Part shown: positions 10,408 to 22,357 of the stretch, one piece after another
Layout: every line of letters begins with the position of its first letter
Numbering within the stretch: the first letter of the stretch is position 1
Origin: Halicephalobus mephisto
Taxonomy: Eukaryota; Nematoda; Chromadorea; Rhabditida; Panagrolaimidae
Assembly (NCBI GenBank): GCA_009193035.1
Contig: SWDT01000001.1
Location: 2,356,001-2,420,000 of the forward strand
Reading direction: 5' to 3'
DNA: 64,000 bases
The notes under the pieces: generated by a model
Databases searched by the model: none
What the model was told of the DNA's origin: nothing
What the model saw: only the letters and a program-made list of their open reading frames with translations
Program-made: the position numbers and the translations under genes

Positions 10408-11882
10408 CTAAATGTTGGAAACCTTAGCAACGAGAGTTTGATCGACGTAAGACCGATCGATATCTCTTGTACTTCTGATTCTGTTTGCAGCTTGGGCGAG
10501 AAGAGCTTCTTTCTTCTCCCTGTGGCATTCTGTTTGGGCTCGGAGATAAACAACTGTCATATGTCTGAACTGCTGATTGCAGGCTAGAAAGACGAAGAAG
10601 GGGATCGTCGCATTTACAATAGAAAGAAGGTTATTGGCGTGATTCAGAACGCACATGGTTGTGTTGTGTTTCTCACTTCCGGCGCCCTTTATAGCTGCTG
10701 CTCCAAAAGTCAATAAAGCCGGGCCTTCTAGAAGCAAATAAGACAACGTCGTAGCTACCGTCATTCTGATGACACACTTCCTTCTCTGAGAAAATGCTTC
10801 TCCAAGTTCCTGTAAGGATTAATTGGATTTATTTCTACTTTTAGGTAATCTTACTTTGAAAGTAAATTGGGTGACGATCAATATTGAACAAATTAACATC
10901 GCTAGAGTCGGCAAGACAATCGATACAGTCATCTGAATCCAATAATATACTTTCTCGTAAATGTCATGCATAGGTAGTCCGTTTCTTTGCATTGCATAAT
11001 GAATACTTGGATACCAACAATCATCCTCGCTAATTTTCTGAATGTTAATAATAGTTTCGATGGTAACAGTGTGAGTTAATAGAAAGGTCATATGGATAGC
11101 AGTGCTTACTATAACTGAACCAATCAGCATCATAAATGTCATTCTTCTAGTGCAATATTGACGGAATGAGAACGGCAGTAGGACACAGAGCACCGTCTCA
11201 ATTGTAACGAGTAACGTCATCCTAAAATTACTCCATAGTATCATTGCAATTTAAAAATAAAACAGACCATGTGGAAATTGTCCCGGAAATATTAGCTACA
11301 GTAATCATAAAAGGTCTGGTGTTCCAGTAGAGACTTTCAAAGTCAGGAATTACCTCAAGGCTCCAAGCGTGGATGACTTCGAAGATCCTGCACTGGACGA
11401 ATACAAGGTTGGCTAGGGCCTTTGCCCTCAGGAAATGAACGGAACTGCTCCCATCGAAGTAAGGCAATCGGTAGATGAGTAAATTGAGGACATTACCGAA
11501 CAAACAGAGTAATTGTAGAATTGGCAAGGCATATTGAGCAATCGCTCGTTCTACATTACTGCAGCTGCTGTTGAATTCTGGGTTATGTTCAACCATAATA
11601 GCTAAAAACAGAAAGAATAAAGATTGAGTCCATTGTCTTTAATGGGAAAGTAAATTAGAATTTCTCACACGAAAAAGTTTCAATGATATTTATAGTGCAG
11701 TAAAACTTACAATAATTGTCAGAATAACAGGCCGTGACATTTTGATGGTTTAGGTTCAAAATAGTGTTTATGAGTCTCGAGCAGTCGTCCCAAGACATCT
11801 CATACCCGAATTTCTGGATACATTTGTCCATAATTTTGGCTCTTATCCGCTCGTAATTTCCGTTTTCATTATTAAGAGTCAT
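10408..11882 (-). CDS. Seven-transmembrane rhodopsin-like receptor (peptide-receptor type)
   Basis: Model on the minus strand: exons 11882-11711, 11601-11268, 11221-10855 and 10809-10408, 424 residues, all junctions in phase. A long extracellular N-terminus (about 75 residues, with N-glycosylation-type sites NVT and NSS) precedes seven hydrophobic segments. Helix 1 is LPILQLLCLFGNVLNLLIY, with the usual GN; helix 3 ends STWMTLLVTIETVLCVLLPF, where the D/E-R-Y motif is replaced by IET; helix 7 is NLLSIVNATIPFFVFLACN, a degenerate form of the NPxxY region. The tail after helix 7 is charged (about 60 residues). The overall plan fits nematode FMRFamide/myosuppressin-like peptide receptors of the rhodopsin class, but the ligand cannot be told and the loss of the DRY arginine argues for an unusual member. 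Confidence 0.75.
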
Positions 11883-14800
11883 TGCTCAATGATATGGTTT
11901 GACCCTAAAGTTTGGATTATTACAATTTCGCATTTCCAAGAAAACGAGACTGCTTTCCGGAACAGGAAGCACTCATATTAAAATATGGACCACGACTTAA
12001 AGATAAAAAACAGAATAGAGATAGTCTACTAAAAAGGTCGAAAGAGCAATTAAAAACCTTTCCTGGCTGAGCTTTAATAGGCTTGCATATATTACCCCTT
12101 ATTGAAAATTATGAATAAAATTAGCTGCGGGCACATCAAAAGAAACTTAGCAGTGAGGGCGGAGGGAATTTTGCAGATTTGCTTTACCTTTCTCTCACCT
12201 CAATTAGCAAAAGGTTATATAAAGAACAGAATTGAAACTGCATAAAGATTCAAAGGTCAATATTAAAAATGACCACCTTCGAAAAGTTTCAAAAGTTGAA
12301 GGGAGGTCTTGAGCATGCATAATTAGAACATCCAAACTCCCATCTGGGAATTGAGAACTAAGACGAAAAATCAACGTGCAATCAAGCGAGAAACTTTTCA
12401 TTTCCGCTGGTCAAATCCCCAAGGAGGAAAAGATTGTTCAAATCTTGATCTAATGAAATACTAATTAGACTCTTCAGCCCCAGAAATAGAAAAAGATTAT
12501 TTCGAGACCAAATGACGCCTGTACAGCCAAAATGGTAATAAGCAAATTTAGCAATTCAGTCGAAATAGAATTACCAAATTAATTTTATAAACACTAAGAA
12601 CCCCACCTCAACAAGAAACTCATAAATTTATTTAGAGAAGGCGGTATCAGCTGGAAGGTCCCAGGTGTAACTTAAGAGGAATAATGTGATTTGTAATATA
12701 CTTAGATTTATGGACAAATGACCAAATAATGCAACTTGAGAACTGATAGTCTTTAAGTGGTGAAAGATGTTGCAAAATGATACTATATTTTTTATTCAAA
12801 TTACATTGAATCCAGTTTGCAGCAGGAAGCAAAGAAACTAGCAATTGACGTGAAGTCCTTGGAGAAACTACTTGTCTGAAGCGCGAGACAATGAACTAGT
12901 TTCGATTCAAGTGTTTTGCGCCGTAACCGATTCCTTCTTCGGCACGTGTTTTTGAGGGGCGTAAAAACAAAGAAAAATGCCCATGCCAAGGCTTGAAGTC
13001 CCCACTGTAGTATGTCGGGGAAGATAAGTAGAGAAAGACTAATTTACCAAAGTTACTCCAATATGTAAATTAGGCAATTGACAATTTCCCATTTGATTAC
13101 TGTCATTATAATAAAATTCTAAAATTATTCAAAACCTACATGAATGGTGAAAAGTGAATAGATACAAATCTAGAGCAAAACATAATTTCTTTAGAATCTT
13201 GAGCCTCGCTTCACTTTCCGGAGACGTCATGTGTGGTAAGAAGTAACGTAATCACCCAAAACTGGTGGAATTCTAAGATATGCCACCATAAATAAAACAG
13301 TTGAAGGAAAGTGGAGGTGAGGGAATGAAGGAACGGAATAGAACCGAAGACAATTTTCCTTAAATTTGGAATATAAAGTAATCAACTCCTTTCTTAATAC
13401 CAGATAAGCTAAAAAACAAAGTAGGGAAGTATGTAAAATGAAAACACAAAGTTCTATTTATAATACGGAAAGAAAAGCGTTTTGGTAGGTAGTTTGGGCA
13501 AACCAGAAAATACAATTTGTTATGTGATTTCGGTTCTTTCAGCAATAACGATTCAAATATCAGTACAAAATTTAAAATCCCATGTATAATCTAGGCGAAA
13601 GCATTTATGACAGTATCCTATGCATTGCATTTCAACATTTCTTATACTATGCCATTCTTTGAAAAGACTCAACTTTAAACTTTTTGGAAGACTTAAAATA
13701 GGCATGACCATCATTTTAAACTAAGCAGTCCCGAGGACAAATTTAATGCACGGACGTTTTAAAACTAATTTTGGTTCCCTAAAAGCAGCATCCATAAGGA
13801 TATGAATTTATCTTGGAGTAAATGCATTCAGAACATGGAAGTTAACGTTCAAGGTTGCAAGAAACCTGCCAAAACATTAGTTCTTTAAAAACAATTACTG
13901 GAAAAAATAGACCAGCTGTTTGACGTTGATTCTTATAACGAGCTCAATCTCGCTCCAAAACGAAATTGAAAGCTTATTGCTTCTGAGCAATTCCACACTG
14001 AAGATTCATTAACGAATGGTGTTTGTCAGAATTGGAGCCTTCTATTGTTTGCGTATTCAGAGTCAGGATTAAAAAAGAAGCGAACCTTTCCCCATCTTTA
14101 ATTCGTTTATAGACGCCCGAGATATTGGCAAACAAGAGACTATCAAAAACAGACTATCAATAGTCCAATTTTGCAAGCATGAGTAATTAGACTTATCTAT
14201 CATGGCATGTATCACCCTGAATTAGTAATATGCATTTGACTCTTGGAAACAAGTTGAAATTATTATGGGGTAAAATTCATGTCTGGATAATTTTAAGAAG
14301 CCGAAATAACCATTAATCGTTCTTCCCAGAACGTCATGAGTGGAACAATGACCAGTGAATCAACAAAGAATAGTGATTTTGTTCAACGAGGGAGTTTCCG
14401 AAATAAAGTTGCCTCAAAGTAAAAATTAATTTTAACAACTCTTGCTAGAAGAGTAATAAGAATTAAGATGGTCTCTTGAAATGAGTTATACATCATGCAG
14501 TAATATTGGATATTTACTCCGAACCCATTGTCTATTTTTGTCAAAAGCTCTTCTGAAGCGAGAGGATTGAAGAAATGTGCGAAATTTTGTTGTGTATTGA
14601 AGAAAACAAAGGCACACCTTCATCTGATAGTCAAGCTTTGTATCTCCATTTTTGAAGGCTGTTGTTTTCTACGTCACTTTACTAATTTTAATAATGCCTT
14701 ATAACGAGGTGAATTATTGACGTTGATTACAACTGCCTAGTTGATTTGAAAAGAACCAAAAATGCGGAATACAAGAATTCGGATATATATTCTGGAGTAT

Positions 14801-16520
14801 CTCGTTTCAGGAAAATGCCCGACAAAAATTCAATGCAAATACAAAAAGCTCGTTCAAAGAGCTCTGAAATAACCTGTAACTCATTTCAAAAAGCCATTAT
14901 AATTTCCGGAATTTCCATTTTTAGGCAAAACACATTATGGAATATGATGCGGGATCGAGATCCAAGAGTACGTTTTAATAGGGCATTTAAAATTACGGCA
15001 TGATAAGGAAAAACAAACAATGAATTTTGGGTTTATTTTTGAAACGCTTAAGGCGGTTTTCTCAATCATGACAAGACCAAAGTTACATGCAATGTGGATA
15101 TCAACTAAATCGAATATAAATATTTGTTCAGAAAAAACAAAGTTGGGAAGAACTAAATTCTGTCTACGAAAGCTCTATTAGATGCCTGGCTAATTGGCCT
15201 CTGGAAAGAAATGTTAATCGGAGAAAAAATGATGAAGCCATACCGGAAATGAAATATAACCAATGTTTTAGGGTTAATTATCAGTCGGCATTTTAATGAC
15301 ACGTGCATCAAAGCTCTGGAATTAATTACAATCTTTACGCAACAAAGTAAGCATGCTAGAAGACTCTGTTTCGAAATCGAGTCGGTGAATTTACATTTAA
15401 CTACGTCATTTAATCTAATAAACAGGATAAAAGCAGCTCAATAATTATAAATCTCAAGGCGATTTACAGTAAGTGTAGGAAAGAGCAATATAGAACCATA
15501 GAACTATATTAGAATTCTTATTAAAGGCTAAGGAATGCTTAGTCCCATGGTTCACATCTCATCAACTTAGTTATTTGGAATCGTACTTATCTCTAGTAGG
15601 AAAAACGAAACCTAAGGAAAAGATTGGATTAATCTCTCTTAGTGATAATCTTGATTTACACAACTTAAATGTCAAATAGCATCATAGACAGTTATTACAT
15701 CAAATTAAATTGATTATAACAGGTTTTACCAAATATTTTTTCGTGGAATGGAAAGCTAACTCCTCCTATAAAACTCTTCATGACTACCATGACCGAGAAA
15801 TACAGTTTCAAATTATGGGAATGTAATTGAAATTAATTTCCTCGTTTAACATCTCTGTGGAAAACATGATTATTATAAGATACAGTTGTTGTGGAAATAT
15901 ACTTCGTCGATTACTCTTGGAGGAAAGTATGGACCATATTAAAGGTCGTAATACATCCTATAAAAACGGTAAAAATTAATTAAAAATGAAAGGAACACAG
16001 TAGATTGAAAAGATTTCGTGAAGTCTGTGAAATTAGAAATTGAAAGTATTCGAAGAAGCCATGTGTACTGAAAATAGTGAACGTCTTTTAATGGCATCCT
16101 AATCTACATATACTTTGTCGTTGAATTCCTTGTTTACTTTATTTACTTTCTTTCTTCTTACATCCATTTCACATGTCTTCAGAATTTCTTTAATGTCATT
16201 TTTTCTTTTTTGAAGATCATTCGGGATAATAAACAGGAAAATCAACCTTATTAACAGTAAATTGCTTTTTGTGAAATTAAATACATCACATCTAAATTCT
16301 ATAATGAAACTCGCATCATTCATAAGACTGAATTCTCTATTTTTAGCTTAAGATCAATCTTTGTAGCATCGGATTCAGTGTTAACAAATGTTATGTCAAT
16401 AAATGCTATCAAAATGATTCATTTATCTGTTACGAAGATGTATCCATAAGAAATATATGTTGATATAAGTTGTAAACTTAACAGGTGTTTTAGTTCTTTT
16501 TACACAACACTACTCGATGA
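11883..16520. other. 4.6 kb AT-rich stretch without a supported gene
   Basis: No open frame longer than about 85 codons, no recognisable protein motif and no consistent exon chain on either strand. Short homopolymer runs and dispersed AAATTT-type words are frequent. Promoter elements for the receptor at 11882 are expected at the left end but none could be singled out. Confidence 0.5.
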
Positions 16521-16529
16521 TCTTTCCCG

Positions 16530-17060
16530 AATAATTTATTAATCACATTTGTCATTATTCGGGATCTTATGATGTAAATTCACCAAAAGATTAACTGTAA
16601 ATTCGAAATTTTTGACATCATAATTGAGCTTCTCAAGGATTCTAGAGGGACTCTGTCATAATTTATAGATAGTCCCAGAACTTAATAGTATAAATTAAGA
16701 TTTTCATTTTTTAAAGCTTTTTTATGGATTCTTGAAGCTGATTTTTAGCTAGATAAGTATTTCAATTATGCAATTTGAGAAGCCACTACGAATTTCAAAA
16801 GGCTTCAGCTGAAGAAATAAACAGAATTTTATATATCAATTGATTTTTTTTTATAAGAAACATTTTCGAAGACAATTTTTCTTAAATTCTGAATCAGAAG
16901 AGGTCAAGTTGGATAAGTTAAACTCTTTGTTGATTTCAGTTTGTTTTCCAAAAAAATAAAGTATTTTGATAAAAAAATGGATGAAAGTTGATCACTGACT
17001 AGAAGGTAAAATGTTGATGAGTACATGGATGGAATTGTTGATGAACCTATGATAAGGAAA
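16530..17060 (-). pseudogene. Left copy of a head-to-head duplicated unknown coding sequence, probably decayed
   Basis: The minus strand here aligns, with many substitutions, to the plus strand of 17290-17790. The clearest block is a 29-base match with one mismatch: 16782-16810 against the reverse complement of about 17540-17568 (AGAAGCCACTACGAATT shared). Matches continue outward to about 16530. There the left copy reads LEKLNYDVKNFEFTVNLLVN where the right copy reads INPNLSNAQQIEILLNVICN. Inward, YSSTFYLLVSDQLSS on the left corresponds to NSSEFYFPVGDQLSF on the right. In the left copy a stop codon falls inside the part equivalent to LKQSFSQRSTLKIYERW, which points to decay. The function is not recognised. 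Confidence 0.4.
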
Positions 17061-17314
17061 ACAAGTAATAAAAATGAATGGAAAACAAAAAATACTTCAA
17101 AGATCATAATTTGTATCTGATCGGTAACGAAGTGATTAGTGTCAGTACTGATGTCATCGATGGTTGTTGTCATGCTCGAAAATATTTTTCTTGTTCTTGT
17201 TTGTGAAATCAATCTCTTATGAGTTAAGTTGTTAGAAATTTCCAGAAGCCGATGTAAACAAAGCGTATATAGAGCTTATCGGCCTCATTAACAATTCTAT
17301 CAACAACTTCATTA

Positions 17315-18221
17315 ATGAATTCGTCAGAATTTTACTTTCCAGTCGGTGATCAACTTTCATTTGCTTTTTCACAAGCAACTCCTTTTCGCATTTGAAAAAT
17401 TAATCGAAATTAACAAAAAATTAAACGGACCTCTCCCAGATCCAGAATCTGAGAAAATTGAGGTCTTCAAAAGTTAAAAAACATCTTTCTCATATGAAAG
17501 ATTAGTTTAGATATAGAATTGTGTTTTTTTCTTCAATTGAAGCCTTTTGGAATTCGTAGTGGCTTCTTAAATTTTAGCATTGAAACAATCATTTAGTCAA
17601 AGATCAACTTTAAAGATTTATGAAAGATGGATAAAAATTAATTAAAGTACCCGAGAAATTCGAAACTCATAGCAACGAATGAATATTTTCAAGACCTCCT
17701 GTATTTTCGAGAAATTAACCCTAATCTATCAAATGCTCAACAGATTGAAATTCTTCTGAATGTTATTTGTAATCTGATTCATGAGTCTAAGTCGAGAATT
17801 TGTCCTCTTGATGTTGTTGAAGAGCTTGCTAGTTATTCAAAAACTTCGTTTCTGATAACATTTAGAAGGATGGTGCACTCAAAGTTCACACCAAAGAATT
17901 CCATACTCACGTTTACTTCTAAGACTTAATTAATGGAGTACTCTTCCAGACCATATATATCTCACAGTAAACATTCCCCAATGACGATAGAAAACAAGGA
18001 AAAGAGTCTAATCACGACCTCTCTTAAGATACACGTAATTCGGCTGCAATGTCCACCTGCAAATAAAACAAGTCAACTTATCATAATTGTCAGGTGTTTC
18101 GTGGCAAGAGTTCATCCCGTGCTACGTGACAATTGCTGTTGTTGATGATATGGGACAAAAGCAAATGAAAACATTCAAAATAATCGGGAATGAAATGTCC
18201 GAGGTTTGGAGTATCAATTAG
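17315..18221 (+). CDS. Right copy of the unknown duplicated coding sequence, exon structure unresolved
   Basis: Three plus-strand segments look protein-coding. 17315-17395 starts with ATG and reads MNSSEFYFPVGDQLSFAFSQ. 17642-17928 is an open stretch of 95 codons including EYFQDLLYFREINPNLSNAQ and RICPLDVVEELASYSKTSFL. 18094-18221 follows a TTGTCAG acceptor, reads VSWQEFIPCYVTIAVVDDMG and ends at a TAG. A fourth, near 17580-17635, reads LKQSFSQRSTLKIYERWIK. I could not join them into one model without gaps, so this may be a fast-evolving gene, one with unrecognised exons, or a decaying copy. Similarity to the inverted copy at 16530-17060 supports past coding function. No family is recognised. 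Confidence 0.35.
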
Positions 18222-18235
18222 CTGGTTGTGCACTA

Positions 18236-19081
18236 TTTACAAAACCGTACTATAAGTTTTTGTACTTAGATTATTAGCGACAAGAAGCTCTTGATAATGA
18301 GCCTGTATTTCATAAATCAGGACTTTGTTTGTATTGTTCCCAAACGTTATGAACCTATAAGTGAGATTAACCCTTTCCCTCCACTAGTTACTGTTTAATT
18401 TACGATCAGGTGTTTTAATAATCAATTTTTAGTTCTTTATTATATTCACCCAGCAATTTAACAAGATTCTAACAGAGCGGTCAAACATAAGGTTCAGATT
18501 GAGCTCAACAATCGCTTTCTTCTTTCTTTGACGACATCAGCAATTAACTCTGAATTGATAGAGGAAGAAGTCTGGGTCTGGTGTAATAATGGTAGAATTG
18601 ACCTTTTGTTGTTGATTGTATTCTTGATCATCTGCAAACTATTTATTGCAAAAATAATGGATTAATTCTTGAGCATTAAACCACTTGACTAATCGATTTT
18701 GTTTATCTTGATCATATCAATATTTCTGTTCCTTCCATTTGATACAGTTGAACTTTGATTGTCTTGTTTTATCAAAATCATTTTAATTGACATTAACTAA
18801 GTTCACTAATCATTCCACTCGTTTATCTTCCGAGTAGGATCTCGAGTTCTTTTGGTTGTTGGCTGTTCTTTGCTCTTGCGACCTTCTTTTATTGCCCAAG
18901 TTATTTACGTTTTTGCTCGTTCGATTCATGCCCGGCCCAAACACGATTCCTTTTTTCTTTTAGTGCCCAATAATTCTTCGTGATTTTTCTTTCAAGATGA
19001 ATTAATTTGAAAATTTGCTTCCCTTTCATGACGTGATCTGTTTTCATATATCAAAAATATCATCTTCAGTTCCGATCAACA
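18236..19081. promoter_or_regulatory. Upstream region of the FBPase gene
   Basis: About 850 bases with no supported gene, ending at the FBPase start. A CATCTTCAG acceptor-like sequence lies 14 bases before the ATG (AG at 19066-19067 or next to it), as expected for a trans-spliced leader or a 5' UTR intron in nematodes. No specific transcription factor site could be identified. Confidence 0.35.
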
Positions 19082-20145
19082 ATGTCACAGAACTACGGAA
19101 TCGAGACCGACACTATTACCCTCCAGCGTTTCGTCCTTGCTGAGCAACGCAAATTCCCCGATGCTACTGGTGATTTGACCAACTTGCTGGTTTCTCTATG
19201 TACGGCTTTCAAGGCAATCTCTTCTGCTGTCCGCAAGGCTGGATTGGCTCAACTATACGGAATCGCTGGTCAGACGAATATTCAAGGAGAAGAAGTTAAG
19301 AAATTGGACGTCCTCAGCAATGAACTCATGATCAACATGCTCTCATCTTCGTACAACACATGTGCTCTCATTTCTGAAGAGAACGATAACGTGATTGAAG
19401 TAGAAGATGCTCGGAAAGGAAAGTATATCGTTACTTTCGATCCTCTCGATGGGTCTTCCAATATTGACTGCCTTGTTTCCATCGGAACTATCTTCGGGAT
19501 ATATAAGAAGGTGAATCCAGATAATGTTGTTGATGATAAAGATATTCTCCAACCCGGAAGAAAGATGATTGCTGCTGGATATTGCCTTTATGGATCTGCT
19601 TGTATGGTTGTTCTTTCCACGGGTCACGGTGTAAACGGTTTCCAACTTGATCCAGTAGGTGCTTCTCACTGTTTTCATATATCAGTTTTGTTTTTCAGAG
19701 TATTGGAGAGTTCATTCTTACCAACAGAAATATGCAGTGCCCAAAGAAGGGGAAGATTTACAGTGTTAATGAAGGATATGCGAAGAAGTGGTCCAAGGGA
19801 GTTAGTGAATACGTCAGGACTCGTAAATTCCCGGAGAATGGAAAGTCAGCGATGGCGCAACGTTACGTTGGATCCATGGTTGCCGACGTTCATCGTACTT
19901 TGTTGAATGGAGGTATCTTCATGTACCCTGGAACCTCTGATGCTCCCAACGGAAAACTCCGACTTCTCTACGAGTGTAATCCAATGGCTTTCATCATGGA
20001 GCAGTCTGGAGGACTCGCATCTACTGGAACCGGCCCCATTCTAGATATCGAACCAACCAAGATCCACCAACGATGCCCAGTATTCTTGGGGTCCAAGGAA
20101 GATGTTGAAGAGCTTCTTTCTTTTATTCAGAACCACGACAATTAG
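19082..20145 (+). CDS. fbp-1: Fructose-1,6-bisphosphatase
   Basis: Model: exons 19082-19654 and 19699-20145, 339 residues, the usual length for animal FBPase. It hydrolyses fructose-1,6-bisphosphate to fructose-6-phosphate in the cytosol, the committed step of gluconeogenesis. Diagnostic segments are the N-terminal AMP-site region ([20 protein letters not shown]), ISEENDN, the metal and catalytic motif [11 protein letters not shown] at about residues 121-131, [20 protein letters not shown], and the substrate-binding [16 protein letters not shown]. The single intron follows a codon for Pro in a conserved region and has a GTAGGT donor and TTTTTCAG acceptor. The gene is convergent with GABA transaminase; only 118 bases separate the two stop codons, so their 3' UTRs probably overlap. 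Confidence 0.97.
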
Positions 20146-20263
20146 TGAATAAGCTGTACGAATAGATTGCTTAGTTTCGAGACTTGTTAATTACTATAAA
20201 ATTTATTTTACTAGGTAGACTATGGCAAAGAAGAAAGTATCCGTGATTTATACTCATACACGA

Positions 20264-21866
20264 TTACAAAGCTTTCACGGATTGTTCGAGCAAGTCCAGA
20301 GTAATCTTCAGATGCTTCTCTCCGAAGATGAGAGCAGGTCTAAACCTGACTGTGTTATCTCCACATCCTCCGATCTGAAGTCCTTTCTGGAGGGCAACAT
20401 CGACGAGTTTGTCCCGGGTCTGGGGATCACTAGTGTCAAAGGCAGTCAAAGTACCCATACCTCTGACATTGAAGATCAGACGAGGATAGTTGGATTCGAG
20501 ACGGTTCAGTCCTTTCCTGAGTTCTTCTCCAATTTCCTTGGTTTTCTCGACAAGTTGATCTCTCTTAATGACTTCGACAGCCTTCTCGAGGAGGACCAGT
20601 TTGGTTGGTTCTCCCATCCAAGTGTTGTAAATACGATAGGGCTGGAAAAATAGGTTATCAATGGAAGATAATTGATCTTACCTCTTTGATGGTATAATCG
20701 GAGATATAATAATATCCACCGATAAGAGCCTTCTTGGAGAAAGTGACAATGTCCGGGGGATTAGGGAGGTTCCATTGTTCATGGGCCCAGAAAGTACCAC
20801 TGGCTCCACCTCCGGTTTGAACTTCATCGACGATGAAGGTGATTCCATTATCCTTTGTAATTTTCTGAAGTTCCGCAAAGAATTGGGGTGAAGCGTGGAA
20901 GTCTCCTCCTTCACTCTGGATCGGCTCAACGATAATGGCAGCAACATCTCTATTTTCCTTCTTCCTAGCAGCGATCAAACTTCTCACCTGCTTAAGGCAC
21001 TGTTCGTCTTGTTGTCTGTTGTATTCCTCGTGTTTCTCAAGTGGGTATTTGTAGCGGGGGAAATTGGCAATAGGCCAGTCAAAGGCGGGAATATCGACTT
21101 TGTGAACTGGTTTCGATCTCGTGACACTGAGCATAGTGAGAGACCGACCGTGAAAAGCACCTTGGAATCCAAGAACAGAGAGATGAGGGGTTCCAGGGAG
21201 CTGTTGGTTCATGCAGGAGGATAAATCAGCTGAAGTCGGGGGTTTCCCTCCTCGTTTCTTCGTCTGGTAAATAATAAAGGCGGTCTTGAGAGCGTTTTCA
21301 TTAGCTGAAGTTCCATCCATCATAGTTTGGACATGAGTCAAACCCTTGGGAGCCACAGAAATCAGGGCATTCTTTACAAGATCGGCAAAGTCAGTTCTTG
21401 GGAATGACCCGAGAGCAGGACGTGAAATCGCTGCTGTCTGAAAATAAGCTTTAATGTGTAAGTTAATCAAGCAACAACGAACTCACCACAAGCCTAGGGT
21501 CCTTGCAAGCTTGAACCAATTCAGGATGATTATAGCCCAGTGGGATTGAGGAGATTTGCATAAAAGTGTCTAGAATTTGGTTCCCATCGGCGTCAACCAA
21601 GTAGTTCCCAAATGACTTTTCGTAATCCACAAAGAACTTGACGGAGGGATTTTGCTAAAGGGCAGTATGAAAACAAACTTCAACAATAGAATAATTACAT
21701 GAACTTTGGCCATTTCTTGCTTCAATTGCTCAGACCTGGGTCCGGGAACGCTAGTTTTCATAGAAGGCTTGGAAGGTTCACTTGTGGCGATTCCACTGAG
21801 GCATCTGATGCCCTGGACAGTGGATTTCGTAAGGAGACCCGCTGGTAAGTTGACTGAGCGTCGCAT
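20264..21866 (-). CDS. gta-1: 4-aminobutyrate (GABA) transaminase, mitochondrial
   Basis: Minus-strand model: exons 21866-21699, 21654-21487, 21437-20682 and 20641-20264, all phase 0, 489 residues (mammalian enzyme 500). The enzyme transfers the amino group of GABA to 2-oxoglutarate, giving succinic semialdehyde, with PLP, in mitochondria. The N-terminus after [20 protein letters not shown] is basic and Ser-rich, fitting an import sequence. Visible motifs: [39 protein letters not shown], the PLP-lysine segment [24 protein letters not shown] and [16 protein letters not shown] near the end. [12 protein letters not shown] has only one cysteine where the mammalian enzyme has the CxxxxxxC around its iron-sulfur cluster, so that cluster is probably absent. 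An upstream in-frame ATG (21950) exists, but the TTATAG acceptor-like sequence just before 21866 favours the shorter start. Confidence 0.95.
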
Positions 21867-22357
21867 ATCCTCTATAATGGATTTAAACTTTAGGAAAGAA
21901 TAAAGAGGACATGGCAAAAACACGGCACAAGATTGACAAAGGCTTTTCACTTGTCTTTTTTGGGCAATGCTGAGAGAATTTCCACGTATCAGCGTTTTAG
22001 AACAAGTGTTTACAGCCAGAGCAAACTAAATCGGAAAAACATGCAGGGAAACGAAACTAAACCCAGAGCTGTTCTCTTAGGGCAAAGGCGGGCAAAGGAA
22101 ACGCAACACGACAAAGCAATAAAGATGAACAACTGCACGGTTAATTGTCTAATGACCGCCTGATCGATCTTACAACATCGAGAGACTCTGAAGTGAGAAA
22201 GTGATCGACCAAAAACCATTGCCTTTAGTTTAAAGTTCCCGGAAGATAGAGATATATAAAATTCTTAAATTATCTTCTGGTTATTTCGAATCAAACATCT
22301 GGAAATGTTACAAACAAATTATTCAATAACAATCCATCTTCCGAACAGAACAGTGTC

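Noticed and set aside
16904..17212. A 102-codon minus-strand frame read as one protein
   Set aside because: Only its C-terminal part corresponds to the duplicated coding sequence. The N-terminal part lies in the spacer between the two arms and has no counterpart.
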